Positions 1-8,255 of a DNA stretch of 64,000 nucleotides are shown one piece after another; position 1 is the stretch's first letter; each line of letters begins with the position of its first letter. Source of the stretch: Cytophagales bacterium (GTDB lineage Bacteria > Bacteroidota > Bacteroidia > Cytophagales > Cyclobacteriaceae); the NCBI GenBank assembly GCA_033344775.1, contig JAWPMT010000005.1, positions 2,549,001 to 2,613,000 of the forward strand, given 5' to 3'. The translations under genes and the position numbers were made by a program. The notes under the pieces were generated by a model. It made no database searches. It worked only from the letters and a program-made list of their open reading frames with translations, and was not told the origin of the DNA.

Positions 1-584
1 ACAGAAACATCATTGACCTGAACTACATCAATGGCACTTTGTATTTGTGGTTCGTAGGTGCTGAACAAAGCCTGAAAGGTATTGTCTCTCAGGAAGGTGG
101 TTGCCGCATTGTCCACACCACCAAACAAAATGTTGTTCGCGTCGCTGAAGGTAATTCCGGTTATCGCATCTGCGAAAATGGGAAAAGCTTCAGTGGCTGC
201 ACTCTCTGCAGCGCGATTAATCCCTAAGATCAATTCATCCTCAATGCTTTGCAAGCTCTTGATGCCAAGTGCTTCACTTCCGGAAGAATAAAGCTGTTCA
301 CCGGTTATCGTCCCAACCAGCACATTGATCTCCAGGGCTTTGAAGGCGTCTATGTTCGTCTGAACTTCTTCAGGCAAAAGGATCTTGTAAAGTGCGTTTC
401 CAAAATAACCATCAGTAGCACTCAATTCATCCGAGGCAAAGCGTGCCCCTACATTTAATGCTTCCTTCAATCCGGCTACAATATCAGGACCGGAATCACC
501 GTCTCCTTCCAGGAGTTCACATGAGGAGAATGAAACAAAAATAAGTGCAAGCAGAATCCAATTTCTCATAACCTTAATATTCAT
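1..584 (-). CDS. DUF4197 family lipoprotein (3' end cut by window edge)
   Basis: The reading frame runs off the left edge, so the C-terminus is missing. The N-terminus has a short hydrophobic segment ending FVSFSSC, a plausible lipoprotein signal peptide with Cys as the mature first residue. The body (GLKEALNVGARFASDELS, then ILLPEEVQ, then NRAAESAATEAFPIFADAI) matches what I know of DUF4197, a family of secreted proteins of unknown function. Two in-frame ATGs, at 584 and 569, are possible starts; the second gives a tighter 17-residue signal peptide. The gene reads away from the CBS-domain gene behind a clear terminator hairpin, so it is probably transcribed separately. No function can be assigned. 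Confidence 0.8.
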   Translation of the reverse strand, partial: MNIKVMRNWILLALIFVSFSSCELLEGDGDSGPDIVAGLKEALNVGARFASDELSATDGYFGNALYKILLPEEVQTNIDAFKALEINVLVGTITGEQLYSSGSEALGIKSLQSIEDELILGINRAAESAATEAFPIFADAITGITFSDANNILFGGVDNAATTFLRDNTFQALFSTYEPQIQSAIDVVQVNDVS

Positions 585-607
585 CACCGTTATTCAACGC
601 AAAATAA

Positions 608-635
608 GAAAGCCTCGTGCATTCCTGAGGCTTTT
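608..635 (-). terminator. Rho-independent terminator of the CBS-domain gene
   Basis: AAAGCCTC and GAGGCTTTT form a GC-containing stem around a short loop. On the minus strand the stem is followed by a T-rich stretch. It lies between the stop of the CBS-domain gene and the start of the DUF4197 lipoprotein gene. Confidence 0.7.
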
Positions 636-684
636 AAGGCTGTTGTTTTCGTTAATTATCCGTTTTAACCAGTTCAACTGGCTT

Positions 685-1137
685 TCACCAGGTGGTTCCT
701 TTAAGGTCCCGTGTGGCTTTCATGACATCCCGTCGACTGACCTGTCCTTTCAGCTTCCCATTTTCAACCACCGGAAATCTTCTGAAATTGGAAGACAAGA
801 ACATATTGGCCACCTCGGCAACATCTTTATCTATGTCTACGGTAGCTACTTCTCTGGACATGTAGTCTTTTACGGTACTTTTTTGGTTGGGGTGATTATG
901 ATAAGCCCGGTCAACAATGATCTTCAGGCAATCTTTTTCGGAAAGGATACCAATGAGTTCTCCTTTCTCACTCAATACCGGTGCTCCGGAAATTCTTTTG
1001 TCCAGCATCACATCAATTGCTTCTACAATAGGTTGATCTGCACCGAAGGTAATCACATTTTTTGCCATGTACTTGGCAATAGAATCGTAGGTTTGTTCCT
1101 TAACGGAAGTATCTTCTGCTTTTCCTTTAAAATTCAT
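685..1137 (-). CDS. Small CBS-pair domain protein
   Basis: A 150-residue soluble protein made almost entirely of two CBS motifs. The first (YMAKNVITFGADQPIVEAID, then KRISGAPVLSEKGELIGILS) covers about residues 22-75. The second (YMSREVATVDIDKDVAEVAN, then FRRFPVVENGKLKGQVSRRD) covers about residues 92-143. CBS pairs bind adenosine nucleotides or S-adenosyl compounds and usually act as energy or ligand sensors; as a stand-alone protein its partner is unknown. It is divergent from rpoD across a 384-bp gap. A weak promoter-like TTG-N20-TATATTGA lies near 1226-1256 on the minus strand. The fold assignment is firm and the role is not. Confidence 0.9.
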   Translation of the reverse strand: MNFKGKAEDTSVKEQTYDSIAKYMAKNVITFGADQPIVEAIDVMLDKRISGAPVLSEKGELIGILSEKDCLKIIVDRAYHNHPNQKSTVKDYMSREVATVDIDKDVAEVANMFLSSNFRRFPVVENGKLKGQVSRRDVMKATRDLKGTTW

Positions 1138-1521
1138 TTACTTCTTCTTTAAAATAGGTTTTTAAAAAAATTGGAGGCGGGGCCAACAAGCGATCAGCAA
1201 AATCTTTTTCGCCTTTGAAAGCCTTTCAATATATTTATTTTTCGGCGCTTTTGCAACTTTCTGCTCTTGTTATAGATTATAAAACCAGGTAAGAATGCAT
1301 TCAATGCATTTTTTTACAAGAGGTCGGGGAAGACGAAACCTTGTGTAAATCAGTGCGTTCCAGTATCTTTGCCCACTTTTCCCAGAAAAAGGGTGCGTTT
1401 TCTGGAAATTTCCGGCCCATGAATGCAATTTTCCCGCTCAGGAACTTGTTTAGAAGAAGTTAGGAATAGTAAAAAGAAATTTGTAATATAAACCTTGTAT
1501 AAAGGAACAGTGATATAGCGT
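1138..1521. other. Divergent intergenic region between the CBS-domain gene and rpoD
   Basis: This stretch of about 380 bases contains no convincing gene. It holds the rpoD promoter at 1341-1371, a leader of about 140 nt ahead of rpoD, and a weaker candidate promoter for the CBS-domain gene near 1226-1256. No riboswitch-like structure was recognised in the leader. Confidence 0.6.
1341..1371 (+). promoter_or_regulatory. Bacteroidota-type promoter of rpoD
   Basis: TTG at 1341-1343, a 20-bp spacer, then TATCTTTG at 1364-1371, a full match to the Bacteroidota primary-sigma consensus TTG-N19/20-TAnnTTTG. Transcription would start near 1378, leaving about 140 nt of untranslated leader before rpoD. 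Confidence 0.75.
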
Positions 1522-2394
1522 ATGCGACAGCTTAAGATTACCCAATCCATAACCAACCGTCGAGAGAGCCACACCCTGGAGAAGTATTTCACCGAGGTGA
1601 GTAACGTTCCCATGATCACGCCCGACGAGGAAGTGGAATTGGCGAAAAGAATTAGAGAGGGCGACGAGCTCGCCTTAGAGAAGTTGGTAAAAGCAAACTT
1701 GAGGTTTGTGGTTTCTGTAGCGAAGCAATATCAAAATAGAAGCCTTCCACTGAACGACCTGATCAATGAAGGGAACCTCGGATTGATCAAAGCGGCCAAG
1801 AAATTTGATGAGACAAAAGGATTTAAATTCATCTCATATGCCGTATGGTGGATTCGTCAATCGATCATGCAAGCGCTTGCTGAGCAGTCAAGGATCGTAA
1901 GGCTTCCAATGAACAAGTCTGGTGCGATCAACCAGATCAGAAGAGCTTATGCAGAATTGGAACAACAATTTGAGCGTGAGCCTACTGAAGAAGAATTGGC
2001 TGAAATCCTCGACATGAAGCCTAATGAAGTCAGAAACACTCTGGGTGCGGAAGTGAAGCAAATGTCTATGGACGCTCCTTTCGGTGAGGATGAGTCTGGT
2101 TCATTGCTTGACGTATTGGAGAACGAAACCACGGGTCCTACTGATGCGAGCCTTGTATTCAACGATTCTTTGAAAGTTGAGACCATGAGAGCGCTTTCTA
2201 CGCTTACAGCAAGAGAAAGAGAAGTGATCATGATGAGCTTCGGGATCGGACACGACAACCCATACACCCTGGAAGAGATCGGTGATGCCATGGGCTTGAC
2301 GCGTGAAAGAGTTCGTCAGATCAGAGAAAAAGCACTTCAGAAGTTAAGAGAGCCTGGCAAAAACAGAAGACTGAAAGAATTCTGCGCCAGTTGA
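1522..2394 (+). CDS. rpoD: RNA polymerase primary sigma factor (sigma-70/RpoD type)
   Basis: A 290-residue sigma factor of the short Bacteroidota primary form, lacking the long N-terminal region 1.1 of proteobacterial RpoD. Region 1.2 (LEKYFTEVSNVPMITPDEEV) is followed by region 2 with the core-binding and promoter-melting helix (FISYAVWWIRQSIMQALAEQ), region 3, and region 4 with its helix-turn-helix (TLEEIGDAMGLTRERVRQIR) that reads the -33 element. It directs most housekeeping transcription at TAnnTTTG promoters, including the one upstream of itself. The gene is monocistronic, with a strong promoter and terminator. Confidence 0.97.
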   Translation: MRQLKITQSITNRRESHTLEKYFTEVSNVPMITPDEEVELAKRIREGDELALEKLVKANLRFVVSVAKQYQNRSLPLNDLINEGNLGLIKAAKKFDETKGFKFISYAVWWIRQSIMQALAEQSRIVRLPMNKSGAINQIRRAYAELEQQFEREPTEEELAEILDMKPNEVRNTLGAEVKQMSMDAPFGEDESGSLLDVLENETTGPTDASLVFNDSLKVETMRALSTLTAREREVIMMSFGIGHDNPYTLEEIGDAMGLTRERVRQIREKALQKLREPGKNRRLKEFCAS

Positions 2395-2420
2395 TTTCAA
2401 CTCTTTGAAATAAATAATAG

Positions 2421-2447
2421 AACCCCGCAGTGATGTGGGGTTTTTTT
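2421..2447 (+). terminator. Rho-independent terminator of rpoD
   Basis: AACCCCGC and GTGGGGTT form a stem around a short loop, followed by a run of seven T. It lies 26 bp after the rpoD stop codon. Confidence 0.85.
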
Positions 2448-2475
2448 ATTGCTTTTTCGTTAATACCTGAGTGTT

Positions 2476-3114
2476 CTATTGAACAAGATTATACAAGTAA
2501 CGAATCAGCACCTCCACATTACTGTAAGCAGAAAATTCGTAAGGTCTGGCTCCATCATCCAGTTCCATTTGATTTCTCCCCTTCAGCCAATCGCAATGTG
2601 CTAACCCTTTCTCTTTTACATGATCTAGCACCTTGAAAAGATTAGAGGCTTTTTCATAATCAGGTATGTAACCTTTCTTTTTGATGTAAGAGATGATTTC
2701 GCCACAGGAAGAAAACTCGCGTGTTGTTTTTTCAAAGTGGAGCAAAATGAAGAACTCAAAGCAAGGACTCGTGAACGCTATCCTAATCTCAGGCTTATTC
2801 GTTCTTGCCATCTCAAAAGCATCGGGAATACTTGCATGCTGATCTTTGTCAAAAACTACCCAAACGAAATCATAGTCGTTGCAATCTCGCTTTGCAACTT
2901 TCATCAAATCCTTAGCCTTTTTGATGAGTCCAACCGGAGAGTTGTTCTCAGGTTTATAAATGGCAACATCAATGGCAGCGAACTTCCTGCGATGTGTTTT
3001 CTGCGTGACAAGCCCCTTGAAATACTTTTCTTCCGTTTGGCCTTCACACAAAATTAAGCCTCGCTTATTGTAGCTCTGAATGCGTATTTTACGCTTGCCA
3101 CGACCTCTGGCCAC
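2476..3114 (-). CDS. rloB: RloB-like TOPRIM-fold protein, putative defence effector
   Basis: A 212-residue protein with a basic N-terminus (MARGRGKRKIRIQSYNKRG) followed by ILCEGQTEEKYF, containing a TOPRIM-type glutamate at E24, and FVWVVFDKDQH with D89 and D91. This layout matches RloB and other OLD-like TOPRIM proteins, which are putative metal-dependent nucleases. It starts with GTG, and the upstream ATPase stop overlaps it as TAGTG, so the two are almost certainly translationally coupled. By analogy with PARIS (AriA ATPase plus AriB TOPRIM) and similar pairs, the ATPase would be sensor and regulator and this protein the toxic nuclease. That role is inferred. The low GC of the pair relative to its neighbours suggests horizontal transfer. 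Confidence 0.8.
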   Translation of the reverse strand: MARGRGKRKIRIQSYNKRGLILCEGQTEEKYFKGLVTQKTHRRKFAAIDVAIYKPENNSPVGLIKKAKDLMKVAKRDCNDYDFVWVVFDKDQHASIPDAFEMARTNKPEIRIAFTSPCFEFFILLHFEKTTREFSSCGEIISYIKKKGYIPDYEKASNLFKVLDHVKEKGLAHCDWLKGRNQMELDDGARPYEFSAYSNVEVLIRYLYNLVQ

Positions 3115-4385
3115 TAAAACTCAAAGTCTAACTCGTACTCATTGATGGATGGGGTAGCGCCAAATCGGCCAGACATGTACCACTTTTCATATGGAGTATT
3201 TGCACGAACTCCTGGTATATCAGATAGAGCATAATAATGACTATCCCCTTCTTGCTCTTTCTCCGCAAACCACACCTGATCTCTCCGGAATAAATCCGGA
3301 TCTAATAAAGACACATCGTGAGTTGCAAAAATTAATTGTGCGTTGTTTGGATTGGTTTTCTTGCTATGGAAGAGTTTGATAAGAGCTCTTGTTAGTTTGG
3401 GGTGAAGGCTTTTGTCTAGTTCATCGATAATTAGGACAGCACCAACAATCATTGATAACATTGCTATACCCCCAACAATTAGCAGCTTTTTGGTTCCTGT
3501 AGATTCATCTTCAAGAGAAAATTCGATTTCACCAGATTCTTCATTATTATCAAATGTATTCCTGACTGTTTTGATTTGGTATTTGTACTTATCACTTAAA
3601 TACTCCCTCTCCTCTAATGGCATGTTATCAGGCAACGAGGAATCATCAAAATCTTGTTGTCGAACATATATTCTTTCTATTCCCGTATCAGCGACTTTCA
3701 TCAATTTGTTAATATTAACTTTTGCCACTGGATTGTCCACATTCATTATAATCCTAGTAATTCTCTTGTCTAATTCTGTATCATGTGCAGATACAGTTAC
3801 TAACTTCTCTGCAAAAAAATTGTGTGGAATCTTTAGTTGTTCATTTTTTTCTGTTCCAACCTTAGAGAGAAATAGCTGATTAGGATATAAAAAATCTTCA
3901 ATTTCCTTTTTGCGACCTGTTAGATATTCACCATATGAGATTTTTTGATTTTTAATCCTACTGTATAGTGTTGCAGGTTTTGATTTGGGATAAAAAACAA
4001 GCTTTTCATATTCAATCGCACTTTTACCGTAGCCTACAGAATAAATATATCTAATCTCATTCTCAGCGAGAAAGTCTATGTAAAACTCCACAGGTTCATC
4101 ATTCGCCTTTGCACTTAATTTGAAAGGATCGTAAAACTTGATCTCTTGTCCTTCCTTGAAGGAAGCCGAATTAGTTACTAGAAGGTCAAAAGCATTAAGG
4201 GCTTTCAATAAATTACTTTTACCCGAGGCATTCCTTCCATACACAATCGATGACGCCAAGAAATTAAAACCAGTTTTTTCAGTCACAACATCATCATGCT
4301 CCTTCACTTTATTCTCAGCCAACATCGAGAAGCTCTGCCAATCTTTAATTGAACGGAAGTTCTTTACTTTGAATTCCAGTAACAT
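3114..4385 (-). CDS. ABC-type AAA ATPase (AAA_15/21, RloA-like), partner of RloB
   Basis: A 423-residue cytosolic ATPase of the SMC/Rad50-like AAA_15/AAA_21 group. It opens with LLEFKVKNFRSI, the usual first strand of this group. Walker A is GRNASGKSN (50-58), a signature-like segment is LEDESTGTKK (about 290-300), Walker B is LIIDELDKSLHP with D321/E322, and the switch histidine is in FATHD (H356). The C-terminal GRFGATPSI is typical of these defence-associated ATPases. It forms a two-gene unit with the RloB-like protein through a 1-bp TAGTG overlap. In related pairs the ATPase senses phage and controls a TOPRIM effector. No mobility gene or restriction-modification gene lies next to it here. 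The ATPase call is sure and the defence role is an inference. Confidence 0.85.
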   Translation of the reverse strand: MLLEFKVKNFRSIKDWQSFSMLAENKVKEHDDVVTEKTGFNFLASSIVYGRNASGKSNLLKALNAFDLLVTNSASFKEGQEIKFYDPFKLSAKANDEPVEFYIDFLAENEIRYIYSVGYGKSAIEYEKLVFYPKSKPATLYSRIKNQKISYGEYLTGRKKEIEDFLYPNQLFLSKVGTEKNEQLKIPHNFFAEKLVTVSAHDTELDKRITRIIMNVDNPVAKVNINKLMKVADTGIERIYVRQQDFDDSSLPDNMPLEEREYLSDKYKYQIKTVRNTFDNNEESGEIEFSLEDESTGTKKLLIVGGIAMLSMIVGAVLIIDELDKSLHPKLTRALIKLFHSKKTNPNNAQLIFATHDVSLLDPDLFRRDQVWFAEKEQEGDSHYYALSDIPGVRANTPYEKWYMSGRFGATPSINEYELDFEF

Positions 4386-4599
4386 TTTCCTGATTTAAGA
4401 TGGAAATTGCAAATAATTTACAAAAAGTCCATGAATATAGGAAATGACAGGTGTTAGAAAGGGATAATTCCCTTAAATCATCATTATCAGCTTGTACTTA
4501 AAGAGACGATTTTGGAGGATTTCCCTTCAACTTCGATGCAGTGTTTTTTTATTCGCAAAAAAGAAGGTGTTTTTTTGAAATCCTTCTAACAATTCCCAC

Positions 4600-4629
4600 T
4601 TGTGCAGGCTGGTCTTTTCACTAATTTTG
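4600..4629 (+). promoter_or_regulatory. Bacteroidota-type promoter of the class I aminotransferase gene
   Basis: TTG at 4600-4602, a 19-bp spacer, then TAATTTTG at 4622-4629. The predicted start of transcription near 4636 lies downstream of the ATG at 4600, which rules that codon out and supports the ATG at 4654. The stretch from 4386 to 4599 holds no gene; it contains only a small AAGGGA-TAAT-TCCCTT hairpin at 4459-4474. Confidence 0.8.
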
Positions 4630-4653
4630 CGTGAATTTTTTATCAAACGAAAA

Positions 4654-5841
4654 ATGGAGGAATTAACATCAAATCGAATCAAAAGCATCCCTGAATCTGC
4701 TACCATCGCTATGGCTGCCAAAGCCCGCGAGATGAAGGAAAAGGGAACTGATGTGATCAGCTTGAGCCTGGGGGAACCAGATTTTAAGACACCCGATCAT
4801 ATTTTGGAAGGCGCTAAACAGGCGATTGATGATAAGAAGTACTTTGCGTACCCTCCGGTACCTGGTTACCTCGATCTGAGGCAAGCCATTTCCAAAAAAT
4901 TCAAAGAGGATAATGGACTTGATTATGCTCCTGACCAAATTGTGGTTTCAAATGGCGCCAAGCAATCCATCGCCAACGTGTTCATGGCCTTGCTCGATCC
5001 GGGAGATGAGGTCATCGTATTTGCTCCTTACTGGGTGAGCTATACTGCCCTGATCCAACTGGCCGAAGGTAAGTCTGTATTCGTAGATGGTGGTATTGAA
5101 AATGATTTCAAAGCCACCGCCGAGCAATTAAAAGTGGCTATTACAGATAAAACCAAAGCGGTTATTTTCTCTTCTCCTTGTAATCCTACAGGATCAGTAT
5201 TTACCAAAGAAGAGCTGACCGCCATTGCAGAAGTACTTCAGGAATTCCCAAACATCGTAGTGATCTCCGACGAGATTTACGAGATGATCAACTTTACTGG
5301 GAAACATGCCAGCATTGGCGCCCTTCCTGGTATGCAGGAACGCACCGTAACCGTGAATGGCTTTTCGAAAGGTTATGCCATGACTGGCTGGCGTGTCGGC
5401 TACATTGGCGCACCAAAATGGCTTGCAAAGGCTGCCAATAAAATGCAGGGCCAGATCACTTCCGGCAACAGCTCCATTGCACAGAGGGCCGCATTAGCAG
5501 GACTCAATGCCCCTAAAACGGCTTCTGAAGAAATGGCAGCAGCTTACAAAGAAAGAAGAGAGCTGGTTTATAACCTGCTCAAAGAAATCCCGGGAATTGA
5601 AGTGAATTACCCACAAGGTGCCTTCTACTTCTTCCCTGACGTGAAAGCCTATTTCGGTAAAGGCAACATCAAGAATGCTTCGGACTTCTGCATGTACTTA
5701 CTAGAAGAGGCCCATGTGTCTTTGGTAACAGGAGAAGCTTTCGGAGCGCCGGATTGTGTACGCCTGTCTTATGCTGCTTCCGTAGAAGACCTGAAGAGTG
5801 CCATCGCAAGGATCAAAGACGCCCTGGCAAAGCTTCCTTGA
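4654..5841 (+). CDS. Class I PLP-dependent aminotransferase (aspartate aminotransferase-like, subgroup I-gamma)
   Basis: A 395-residue cytosolic transaminase. Family hallmarks are visible in order: SLSLGEPDFKTP near 36-47, substrate-binding YPPVPGYLDLR, PYWVSY, the NPTG motif at 177-180, SDEIYE with D206 and Y209, and the PLP lysine K239 in GFSKGYAMTGWRVGY, with the phosphate-binding pattern that follows. This pattern is that of Thermus-type aspartate (or aspartate/prephenate) aminotransferases, which swap amino groups between aspartate and 2-oxoglutarate; exact substrates cannot be read from sequence. The start is set by the upstream promoter. It appears to be transcribed alone. Confidence 0.93.
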   Translation: MEELTSNRIKSIPESATIAMAAKAREMKEKGTDVISLSLGEPDFKTPDHILEGAKQAIDDKKYFAYPPVPGYLDLRQAISKKFKEDNGLDYAPDQIVVSNGAKQSIANVFMALLDPGDEVIVFAPYWVSYTALIQLAEGKSVFVDGGIENDFKATAEQLKVAITDKTKAVIFSSPCNPTGSVFTKEELTAIAEVLQEFPNIVVISDEIYEMINFTGKHASIGALPGMQERTVTVNGFSKGYAMTGWRVGYIGAPKWLAKAANKMQGQITSGNSSIAQRAALAGLNAPKTASEEMAAAYKERRELVYNLLKEIPGIEVNYPQGAFYFFPDVKAYFGKGNIKNASDFCMYLLEEAHVSLVTGEAFGAPDCVRLSYAASVEDLKSAIARIKDALAKLP

Positions 5842-5884
5842 GCGGACTGGAGAGGTGAACCAATGGTATCGGTTCAAAAAGCAA

Positions 5885-5910
5885 GGCCAGTTGGCTTAAA
5901 TCCACTGGCC
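5885..5910 (+). terminator. Possible terminator hairpin after the aminotransferase gene
   Basis: GGCCAGT and ACTGGCC form a perfect 7-bp stem with a 12-nt loop. It sits between the aminotransferase stop and the bglX start. No strong T-run follows, so termination is only possible. Confidence 0.35.
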
Positions 5911-5961
5911 ACTCAATTATTTCTCTAACTTCAAAATCCATTTTTTTGAAACCGAGAAATA

Positions 5962-8244
5962 ATGAAACGAATTGTCCCATTGTTATTGATCATTGGCCTG
6001 ATCGTCGGCCTGTTTGCTTTCCAATCCATGAGTACCCCAATAGAGAAAAGTACTGACCAAAAAGTCGACAGCTTACTCGCATTGATGACCCTGGAAGAAA
6101 AGGTTGGTCAGCTCAATATGTACAATGGCACCTGGGAGTTTACCGGTCCTGTACCTGCCGATGCCAACAGTCAGGACAAGGCGGAAATGATCAAAAGGGG
6201 ACGGGTTGGCGCCATGCTGAATGTCCTCACAGCGGAAGGCACCTACGAGGCACAAAAACTAGCGGTCGAAAATTCCAGACTGGGTATTCCTCTATTGTTC
6301 GGATATGACGTCATTCATGGCTACAAAACCATGTTCCCCATTCCCCTGGGGCAGGCTGCCAGTTGGGACGAAAATGTGGGTCAAAAGGCTTCCAGAGTAG
6401 CTGCTGAAGAAATGTCATCCACAGGGTTACATTGGGCATTTGGTCCGATGATCGATGTGGCCAGGGATGCTCGTTGGGGACGCATCATGGAATGCGCTGG
6501 TGAAGATCCGTTGTTGAATGCTTATTTTGCCAAAGCCTGGATAGAAGGATTGCAAGGGAACGATCTATCAGAACTGAATACTGTCGCCGCTTGCGCCAAG
6601 CACTTTGCTGCTTATGGTTTTGTAGAAGCGGGTCTCGATTATTTTTCGGTAGATATCAGTGACCAAACCATGTATAACGTGGCGCTCCCTCCTTTCAAAG
6701 CGGCCGTAGAATCTGGCGTTTCTTCCGTCATGAATGCCTTCCAGGACATCAATGGAATTCCAGCCACTGCGCATGAATACCTGATGAGAGGAACATTGAA
6801 AGGTGTTTGGGGTTTTGAAGGATTGGTCCTTTCAGACTGGGCTTCTATCAATGAGTTGATCCCTCATGGCTATGCCAAAGACCGTGAAGCGGCCGCAAAG
6901 TTAGCCTTCGAAGCGGGTTGTGACATGGACATGGAAGCAAAGGTCTATGAGGAAGAACTGGCGCAATTAATTGAAAAGGGAAGTGTAGATATAGCGCTAT
7001 TAGATGATGCCGTGAAGCGCATTCTGAAATTGAAATTCGAGTTAGGATTGTTCGATGACCCTTATCGATACTCGAACAAAGAAAGAGAGCAAACTTCACT
7101 GCTGACGAAGGAAAATTTAGTGGCTGCACGTGAAGTAGGCAGCGCATCCATTGTATTGTTAAAGAACGACAAAAACCTTTTGCCTCTGCCCAAAAAGGGT
7201 AAATCCATCGCAGTGATCGGTCAATTAGGCCAGAGTAAAGATGTAGTCCTGGGAAGCTGGAGAGCACAGGCTGTCCGTAATTCTGGTGTCTCTATTCTGG
7301 AAGGTGTTCAAAATGCAGTAGACAATACCGATCAGGTAAATTACGCGCAGGGCTACACCTTGACAAAAGGTGATCGGGCCTTCATTTATGAGCTGGATAT
7401 TGTTGAAGGTGATCGTTCCAAATTTCCTGAGGCGGTGCAACTGGCGCGTGAAAGTGATGTAGTCGTCCTGGCGATGGGTGAAGATTGCTATCAATCAGGC
7501 GAAGGCAGAAGTCAGGTAGACATTACTTTGAAAGGCAATCAGGAAGAACTTTTTGAAGAAATTCTTAAGGTCAACAAAAATGTGGTCGTTGTACTGATGA
7601 ATGGAAGACCGCTGGCTATTCCGGGAATTGAAGAAAAAGCACCTGCCATTCTGGAAACTTGGTTCCTTGGGTCTGAGATGGGCAATTCCGTAGCCGATGT
7701 ACTCTTTGGGGATGTGAATCCTTCAGGAAAACTGCCTGTGTCTTTTCCTCATCATGTAGGTCAAGAGCCATTTTACTACAACAAGAAAAACAGTGGACGG
7801 CCTGTTCCCAATGATTTTGATGCGGGTATGGTATTCTGGGGGCATTATACCGATGGACCTAAAGAAGCAGTTTTCCCATTTGGCCATGGCCTGAGCTATT
7901 CAACTTTTAAGTACAAAAACCTGGAAGTAGCATCAAAAACTGGCGAAGCCAATGTCAGCATTCAGGTGAAAAATACCTCATCAACGGATGGCGTAGAAAC
8001 AGTACAGGTTTACATATGGGACCGTTTTGCAACTGAAACACAACCCATCAAGCGATTGGTAGATTTCGAAAAGGTCATGGTGAAGGCAGGAGAAACTGTC
8101 GACGTTCAATTCACATTGAATGAAGAAGATCTGGGATTTTATCACAGAGACTACCAGTTTTACGCAGAAGATGGTGAATTTCGAGTCATGGTTGGTTCAA
8201 GTTCAGAGGACTTTCTGGCCAAAGACGTAACAATCGAATTCTAA
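5962..8244 (+). CDS. bglX: Periplasmic beta-glucosidase, GH3 family, BglX type
   Basis: A 760-residue exported glycoside hydrolase. An N-terminal hydrophobic signal segment (about residues 4-20) precedes the GH3 barrel (LMTLEEKVGQLNMYNG; GPMIDVARDARWGRIMECAG; KHFAAYG). The nucleophile Asp292 lies in GLVLSDW. The second GH3 domain (LLKNDKNLLPLPKKGKSIAV; AMGEDCYQSGEGRSQVD) supplies the likely acid/base Glu. A C-terminal fibronectin-III-like domain begins after FGHGLSYSTF. The order and length match BglX, which removes terminal beta-glucosyl residues from oligosaccharides in the periplasm. The heptose-kinase-like gene follows after 11 bp, suggesting co-transcription. Confidence 0.93.
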   Translation: MKRIVPLLLIIGLIVGLFAFQSMSTPIEKSTDQKVDSLLALMTLEEKVGQLNMYNGTWEFTGPVPADANSQDKAEMIKRGRVGAMLNVLTAEGTYEAQKLAVENSRLGIPLLFGYDVIHGYKTMFPIPLGQAASWDENVGQKASRVAAEEMSSTGLHWAFGPMIDVARDARWGRIMECAGEDPLLNAYFAKAWIEGLQGNDLSELNTVAACAKHFAAYGFVEAGLDYFSVDISDQTMYNVALPPFKAAVESGVSSVMNAFQDINGIPATAHEYLMRGTLKGVWGFEGLVLSDWASINELIPHGYAKDREAAAKLAFEAGCDMDMEAKVYEEELAQLIEKGSVDIALLDDAVKRILKLKFELGLFDDPYRYSNKEREQTSLLTKENLVAAREVGSASIVLLKNDKNLLPLPKKGKSIAVIGQLGQSKDVVLGSWRAQAVRNSGVSILEGVQNAVDNTDQVNYAQGYTLTKGDRAFIYELDIVEGDRSKFPEAVQLARESDVVVLAMGEDCYQSGEGRSQVDITLKGNQEELFEEILKVNKNVVVVLMNGRPLAIPGIEEKAPAILETWFLGSEMGNSVADVLFGDVNPSGKLPVSFPHHVGQEPFYYNKKNSGRPVPNDFDAGMVFWGHYTDGPKEAVFPFGHGLSYSTFKYKNLEVASKTGEANVSIQVKNTSSTDGVETVQVYIWDRFATETQPIKRLVDFEKVMVKAGETVDVQFTLNEEDLGFYHRDYQFYAEDGEFRVMVGSSSEDFLAKDVTIEF

Positions 8245-8255
8245 AATGAAATCAC

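Noticed and set aside
643-1152. Long plus-strand frame opposite the CBS-domain gene
   Set aside because: It is the reverse-strand shadow of a gene with clear CBS motifs, and its own translation shows no recognisable domain.
4600-4653. Earlier in-frame start for the aminotransferase
   Set aside because: The start codon coincides with the -33 TTG of a well-formed promoter, so it lies upstream of the transcript.
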